The notes under the pieces: model-generated
The model's input: the letters and a program-made list of their open reading frames with translations, nothing else
The model's database searches: none
What the model was told of the DNA's origin: nothing
NCBI GenBank assembly: GCA_000969725.1
Contig: JXSR01S044223.1
Direction: 5' to 3' (one strand)
Source: Ophiothrix spiculata
Taxonomy: Eukaryota > Echinodermata > Ophiuroidea > Amphilepidida > Ophiotrichidae
DNA length: 21,179 nucleotides
Program-made: the position numbers and the translations under genes
Shown: positions 16,852-21,179 of the stretch, piece by piece
Layout: each line of letters opens with the position of its first letter
How positions within the stretch are numbered: the first letter of the stretch is position 1

Positions 16852-17022
16852 TAGAAATTGTTAGTGGCTGCTTCAAAATTTGACCGGTGTTAGGAGGTCA
16901 ACCACTGGTTCCGTGTTGTCAATCACTTGTTGAGTTTTGAAGTGGGCCCCAAAAGTTCTAATATTCTTATTTTGTTATATCAATTCTATTAAAAATAACT
17001 CTTTACAAAAGAAATTTGTATA
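16852..17022. other. intergenic, nothing recognised
   Basis: Short AT-rich spacer between two inverted-repeat elements, with no supported feature. Confidence 0.5.
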
Positions 17023-17666
17023 GGGTAGTGCGTTAAATAGTACCCTAGCACAAAAGTGCTTTGTTGCCCTCTGGAATTTGGCCTATGGTTTTTGTATAGT
17101 GATAGGTGGTATTTTCTAAAAGCCGGAGAGTTAATCTTTCATTTAAGACCAAACACAACACACTCTGAACGGATTTTCGTAATTTTTTCGCCATTCTTGT
17201 GATTGGTGAAGGTACAAGTACTTCCTGTCTGAAAATTTAAAGGGACCGAACATAAACAAACCGATTTGATTTGAAGAAAGATTTTTGGCATGGTAACAGC
17301 CCAGATCTTAACCCCATTGTAAATGTATGGACTATGATGGAGAACAAGTGTACTGCTGGGTGTACTTCCCACCTCTGACTACCAATTAAGCCATGTTGGT
17401 CAAAAAGATCAACGAAGCTTGGGCTTATGTAAACCTCCGAAGACATACAATTCTCCAGAATTTACAGGAAGTCGAGACAGGGTGGACAAAAGATGCCAAA
17501 AAGTTATCAAAAACCAGGGAGGTGCTAGTTCCTAGACAGATGTATAAAAATTATGTATACAGACATTTGAAAATTAAATTAAATGAAATTTTGAAGGTTT
17601 CCAATGGTGTGCAGGGTTTGTTTACCCACAAGTTATTTTGCTAGGGTACTATTTAACGCGCAACCC
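17023..17666 (+). mobile_element. 644-bp Tc1/mariner element with internal transposase relic
   Basis: The TIRs are 28 bp with two mismatches. The left end begins GGGTAGTGCG followed by TTAAATAGTACCCTAGCA, and the right end is complementary. TATA occurs on both sides (17019-17022 and 17667-17670), giving a TA or TATA target duplication. Inside lies the decayed 3' part of a Tc1/mariner transposase on the plus strand. The element is internally deleted, since a full-length copy would be over 1 kb. It ties this TIR family directly to Tc1/mariner. Confidence 0.88.
17256..17644 (+). pseudogene. Tc1/mariner transposase C-terminal fragment, frameshifted
   Basis: From 17256 the frame reads NRFDLKKDFWHGNSPDLNPI and then VNVWTMMENKC. 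This is the W-(P)-G-NSPDLNPIE-N-W block just before and around the third catalytic acidic residue of DDE transposases. Here the expected Glu after LNPI is Val, so the catalytic triad is broken. That frame stops at 17376. The C-terminal part resumes in another frame from about 17393 (LVKKINEAWAYV, ILQNLQEVETGW), resembling the I-x-EAW...L..LV-SMP tail of the family. The N-terminal DNA-binding domain and first two Asp residues are missing. It is inactive. Confidence 0.88.
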
Positions 17667-17822
17667 TATATAATGGTAAAGGGGAAATATTGTACTTAAT
17701 GCAGTTTTAATCAAGGGTTAAATCAAGAAGTTACATATTGTAATAGACTATGGTGTCAGCTGGAAAAAAATCTTTTGAAGCAATTGATGTGGCAAAATAT
17801 GCTAAGTTTCTTTTTATGTGAT

Positions 17823-18063
17823 GACTCACCCTGAAAAGGGGGACTTTGCGACAGAACACTTTTCAAGATACTGGTGAAAATAGGTTGCAAAAAATAAAGA
17901 AAATAGTAAGAATTTCCAGCAGATTTTCTGTTGTAAAATTTGATCGCCTTGATCAATTTCGACAAATAAGGTGTCATTTTAAAGCTTAGAAAATGCTGTA
18001 ACAGATGAAATGATAAACTCAAAATTGATATCATCTACAAAGTCTCCCCTTTCGGGGTGAGTC
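17823..18063. mobile_element. 241-bp MITE, family unresolved
   Basis: The left end GACTCACCCTGAAAAGGGGG continues with ACTTTG, and the right end CAAAGTCTCCCCTTTCGGGG with TGAGTC is its near complement, giving TIRs of 26 bp with three mismatches. I see no convincing target duplication. There is no coding potential. Confidence 0.8.
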
Positions 18064-18402
18064 GACATGAGGATACACAAGTACATTAGGAATTTAAAAG
18101 TACTTATTTTTTTGTGTGAAAACACAACATGTTTCTATGTGAAGTAAATGAATCTACTTCATTCATAAATACTGGATGAACGAGAACATACATCTACACA
18201 ACATGTTTCTGTTCCCTGTGCATGGCAAGCATCTATGTGTATGTATCCTTTTAAAGGTGTCATTCATAATTTTGATGCACATGCAAAAATCTCAATTATC
18301 CAGAAAGAACTTTTTTCCAACCTTTCTAATACTAGAGTGTACTCAGTAGTAAAGAGAGCTGACCTGGCCACCAGGTATTGCAAGTGAAGTTACCTCCAGC
18401 TG
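18064..18402. other. intergenic, nothing recognised
   Basis: The word ACAACATGTTTCT occurs twice (about 18125 and 18198), with no wider repeat visible. No gene is supported. Confidence 0.5.
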
Positions 18403-18410
18403 GAAATAAT

Positions 18411-18702
18411 CCCGAGGGAGGGTTCTTCAAAAAATTTTGTACGGGTATGTGCCTGCCGAGCTTCGACTCTGACCATCTCTATACCTATTTTCACCGCCCT
18501 GGTCCAACCCATCAATATACCAATTTTAATGGAAAAGGGTGCTTTTTTGCAAATTTTCCCAAAAAGCACCCAATTTATGAAAATTAGGTGCATTCATCTG
18601 AGACGAAAACCACCCGATCGCTATACCCAAGTCTGTAAAAACCCACCCCAAAAGGCAGGCACATATGCGTATACCTTGTCAATGTAAGTAACCACCCCAG
18701 GG
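18411..18702. mobile_element. 292-bp hAT-like MITE with 8-bp TSD
   Basis: GAAATAAT occurs at 18403-18410 and 18703-18710. The ends CCCGAGGGAGGGTT and (reversed) CCCTGGGGTGGTTA are similar, and inverted similarity continues to GTATGTGCCTGCC on the left against GGCAGGCACATATGC on the right. Termini of CCC-GGG type and an 8-bp target duplication make it the same structural class as 15041-15446. Open frames across it are not conserved coding sequence. Confidence 0.78.
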
Positions 18703-18710
18703 GAAATAAT

Positions 18711-19065
18711 TTCACCTATACTTCCTGAGAACGATTCTGCTTGTCTAATGTTTACAACATTCTTGAACATCAAATTCTGTTAGAAAGAGGTTTTCTGTAT
18801 GAGAACATTTTCATTTTTGTCAGAAGTAATAATTCATAATGGCTGTTCAAAAACAAAAACGTAAGAGATTGAAATGTATACTTAACCAAATATCAGTTTA
18901 AGTGGATTTTAAAGCATTTGAAGCTCATTTTATGTTGAACATTTTAAAATCATGTATTATTTGATCTTACATGTAATGTATTGTGTATTTTATTTTTAAA
19001 CAATGAGTTCCATGTTTAAAATGGAAAAACTATTGAAATTTGTTTATTTACAACGATATATCTAA
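18711..19065. other. intergenic, nothing recognised
   Basis: AT-rich sequence without a supported coding region or repeat structure. Confidence 0.5.
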
Positions 19066-19376
19066 GGCTTGGCGTCCAAAGACATTCGCTCGCCCAAGTG
19101 ACATTCGCTCACCCTACCAAGAAAACTTCGCTCCAACGGGAAGTGACATTCGCTTAATAAATTTCATGACATTCGCTACACTTCAGATTGATTTGTAGCG
19201 AAGATCCCTCCGAATATTCTTGGGTTTGTTTATTCAATAATCATAGCACTGCAACATGCGCGAGTGACATTAGCTTAAAACTATGTTTGCGCAATGAGCG
19301 ACATTCGCTCTCCATTTTAGCAAATAAGTCAAAGCAAATGTCACTCGGCCGAGCGAATGTCTTTGGACGCCAAGCC
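19066..19376. mobile_element. 311-bp PIF/Harbinger-like MITE with TAA target site
   Basis: The TIRs are perfect over 27 bp and begin GGCTTGGCGTCCAAAGACAT. TAA lies at 19063-19065 and 19377-19379, fitting the 3-bp TWA duplication of PIF/Harbinger. The interior is built from repeated GTGACATTCGCT-like words, about eight recognisable copies in both orientations at irregular spacing. There is no transposase. Confidence 0.88.
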
Positions 19377-19428
19377 TAAGTAGTTTGCTTCAAACAGTTT
19401 TATTTCCAAACCATTTTTGTCACTCCTA

Positions 19429-19796
19429 GGTCTGGGACTAAAACCCGGGTACCCAGATACCTGCTCGAGCTAAGCTTATACCCGGGTACAAGTTTTCATA
19501 ACTGATTACCCGAGTGGGAGTATAAAAATCCATGATCATTGATGCAGTTATTAAATGGGAAAAAAATTCTGAAGTTAACTAACCGTAAATCAGTCGCATG
19601 AAGATAGAAAATTTCAGAAGTGTTGATGTTATCAGATGATAAATATATTTTATGATGATAATTACATACATACACCACTGAGCAGTGTTAAATTTACATC
19701 TTTACATTCCAATCAACCCATTAATCTAAACTAAATGTTAGGGTACCCAGGTATCCCGCCTGAAAACTTATGTAGGTACCCGTAAAGTCCCAGGCC
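19429..19796. mobile_element. 368-bp MITE, TA target site
   Basis: The left end GGTCTGGGACT followed by ACCCGGGTACC is matched at the right by GGTACCCGTAAAGTCCCAGG CC in reverse. A second pair, CCCGGGTACAAGTTTTCATA against CTGAAAACTTATGTAGGTAC, lies inside. TA flanks it at 19427-19428 and 19797-19798. Subterminal repeats of CCGGGTAC are frequent. Confidence 0.82.
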
Positions 19797-19805
19797 TATT
19801 CTCTA

Positions 19806-19949
19806 CCATTGTGCTAATTTTGTCATATTGAGGATTATTGACTATTTTCGAAACCAACATATTTTAGTGTCTGTGATCCATTGTGCTAATTTTGTCATAT
19901 TGAGGATTATTGACTATTTTCGAAACCAACATATTTTAGTGTCTGTGAT
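19806..19949 (+). repeat. perfect 72-bp tandem duplication (two units)
   Basis: Unit 1 is 19806-19877 and unit 2 is 19878-19949. They are identical by eye, starting CCATTGTGCTAATTTTGTCA. The unit length is a multiple of three, so an open frame runs through, but there is no other sign of coding. Confidence 0.93.
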
Positions 19950-20298
19950 CTGGTTCATTTGGAAACAATTGCAACTCCAGGTAGTAAACTCGGAAATTAA
20001 AGAATCACTACCAACAGCTTAAGAGTCAACGGAAAAGTTTCAAATTGTCTATATTATTGTTGTGCTTATAATGGCATAGATTTACATTTTGGTGCTTTTT
20101 GGATTTTGTTTTTACCCATTAAATCAAAATGCAGTAACTATTATATTTTAAGAATTTTACTTCGGTAATGTAACAGTAAGTATTTGTATACTACATCACT
20201 GTCTTTTGTCAAATGATAATTGTATACTCTGATACATAAAGGAAATGAAAGCGACTAAAATGTATCCCTCATTTATAATCATTACAGCAGGATAACTA
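19950..20298. other. intergenic, nothing recognised
   Basis: AT-rich DNA between the 72-bp repeat and the next TIR element, with no supported feature. Confidence 0.5.
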
Positions 20299-20677
20299 GG
20301 CCAAAAAAAAAATGTTTGGTTGCCCTCCACCGACCGACCCTATTTTTCAGCCCGACCCAAACTTTTTTATTGAATTTTTTTTCCCAAAAAAATATGCAAA
20401 AACAACCAAAAAAAAAGTTATATTTTTTCTTTTTTCGATATTCAACCCTCACAATGTGTAGGATGTCCCAAATCAGTACAAGAGGTATTTGATTATTTTG
20501 ATTTGGATGTCGCGGGGAGGAAGTTGTGAAGGCTGGAGCGGCCGATCGACCTAGATCTGTGGAAGAGTATTGGAAAAAAAAAAAAAAAAAAACCCGACCG
20601 ACCTCTGAAAAAAAACTCTGGAGGGCAACCAAACATTTTTTTTTCTTGGCAACCAAACATTTTTTTTTTCTTTGCCC
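20299..20677. mobile_element. 379-bp TIR element with A-rich ends, TA-flanked
   Basis: The left end GGCCAAAAAAAAAATGTTTG continues with GTTGCCCTCCA. The right end carries the complement, with a tandemly repeated AACCAAACATTTTTTTTTC unit (two copies, about 20626-20671) and ends TTTGCCC. TA lies at 20297-20298 and 20678-20679. CCGACCGACC occurs near both ends in opposite orientation. Open frames through it come from A/T homopolymers. Confidence 0.75.
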
Positions 20678-20679
20678 TA

Positions 20680-21179
20680 TACAACATGGTATAGAAGGAT
20701 GTAGTGCCTCCAACACCGAAAGCATAAGAAAATGATAATCAACTTGATCAAGGGAGGTCAATGTACCATGTGTTTATGTGTTTGTGTAACTGTAAGGCTG
20801 CGATCACATAGAATTATACTATTCGGGTTTAAGGTGCACAATTTTACTTGGGCACACATATCTCAGGGAAATATAGCTTTTCCATTACAACAACCAGAAA
20901 CGCCAAGTTTTCACAAAAAGCATATGTCACACAGCGACAAAGCTACAAGACTACACAAGTATGAAAGCATCATCATTGTCCGCGCTGGGAAGCGCGGACT
21001 ATTAGATGTTACATTTCGGCATTCACATGTAGTTTTCAAGGCATGAGGACGAGGATGTCATATTCTGAAACAGCATCTTCTTTCATTTCACAATTTCGAT
21101 ATGTCATGCAACAATAAATATTAAGGGTGATTGAAATCAATAATACTGAAATGTAAACCATGCTTAATTTGTTTTATAT
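20680..21179. other. right end of window, no gene recognised
   Basis: A short perfect hairpin (GTCCGCGC, loop TGGGAA, GCGCGGAC) lies at 20978-20999. An open frame of 104 codons at 20732-21046 shows no recognisable domain, and I do not call it a gene. TAAGGCTGCGATCACAT at about 20793-20809 looks like a possible transposon terminus whose partner would lie beyond the window. Confidence 0.45.

Noticed and set aside
18378..18593. Overlapping open frames on both strands of about 68 codons.
   Set aside because: They lie within the 292-bp hAT-like MITE and show no domain.
19066..19376. Spaced GACATTCGCT words as a possible CRISPR-like array.
   Set aside because: Spacing is irregular, the words occur in both orientations, the host is a eukaryote, and perfect TIRs with TAA borders explain it as a MITE.
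19440..19500. Cluster of CCCGGGTACC, CTCGAG and AAGCTT words resembling a cloning-vector polylinker.
   Set aside because: The words lie in a TA-flanked element whose other end has the complementary CCGGGTAC-type sequence, so they are natural TIR sequence.
20282..20761. A 159-codon open frame on the minus strand.
   Set aside because: It is made of Lys/Phe homopolymers from A/T runs in the 20299-20677 repeat and has no domain.
20978..20999. GC-rich hairpin as a possible tRNA or terminator.
   Set aside because: Only one 8-bp stem, with no cloverleaf and no following T-run; too little to support an RNA gene.
20732..21046. A 104-codon open frame on the plus strand.
   Set aside because: No recognisable domain and no splice or start support; it begins next to a transposon end.

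Overview
This looks like AT-rich nuclear DNA from an invertebrate animal. It has short exons with GT-AG introns, a C2H2 zinc-finger gene, and introns packed with short inverted-repeat transposons (MITEs) plus a retrotransposon relic. A marine deuterostome or similar invertebrate would fit, but I cannot name the species from sequence alone.

The one clear host gene runs left to right across positions 848-11696. Six exons splice in a consistent frame and give the last 476 residues of a ZXD-family (ZXDC-like) transcription factor: six C2H2 fingers, a Ser/Thr-rich acidic middle, and a C-terminal tail ending STINLQDLE. The family call rests on the finger sequences, a GSARTDY motif, a QDDP junction and the tail, all compared with vertebrate ZXDC from memory. 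The 5' exons and promoter lie outside the window.

The gene carries several local exon duplications. The 3' half of exon B is repeated in the next intron (122-bp unit). Decayed pieces of exon C appear twice in the intron after it. The terminal exon, with its acceptor, stop codon, UTR and poly(A) signals, sits in a 1,706-bp perfect-length tandem duplication (11319-13024 and 13025-14730). I saw one base difference between those two copies. The left breakpoint falls inside a foldback hairpin.

Introns and 3' flank hold many TIR elements. Most are flanked by TA (Tc1/mariner-like), one by TAA (PIF/Harbinger-like), and two by 8-bp repeats (hAT-like). A long inverted repeat at 1621-3389 has two MITEs nested in its left arm, and its right arm preserves both empty sites. 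A Tc1/mariner element at 17023-17666 keeps a decayed transposase fragment. A LINE reverse-transcriptase relic lies on the minus strand at about 535-796. From about 14731 to the end I see no host gene, only repeats and unrecognised AT-rich DNA.
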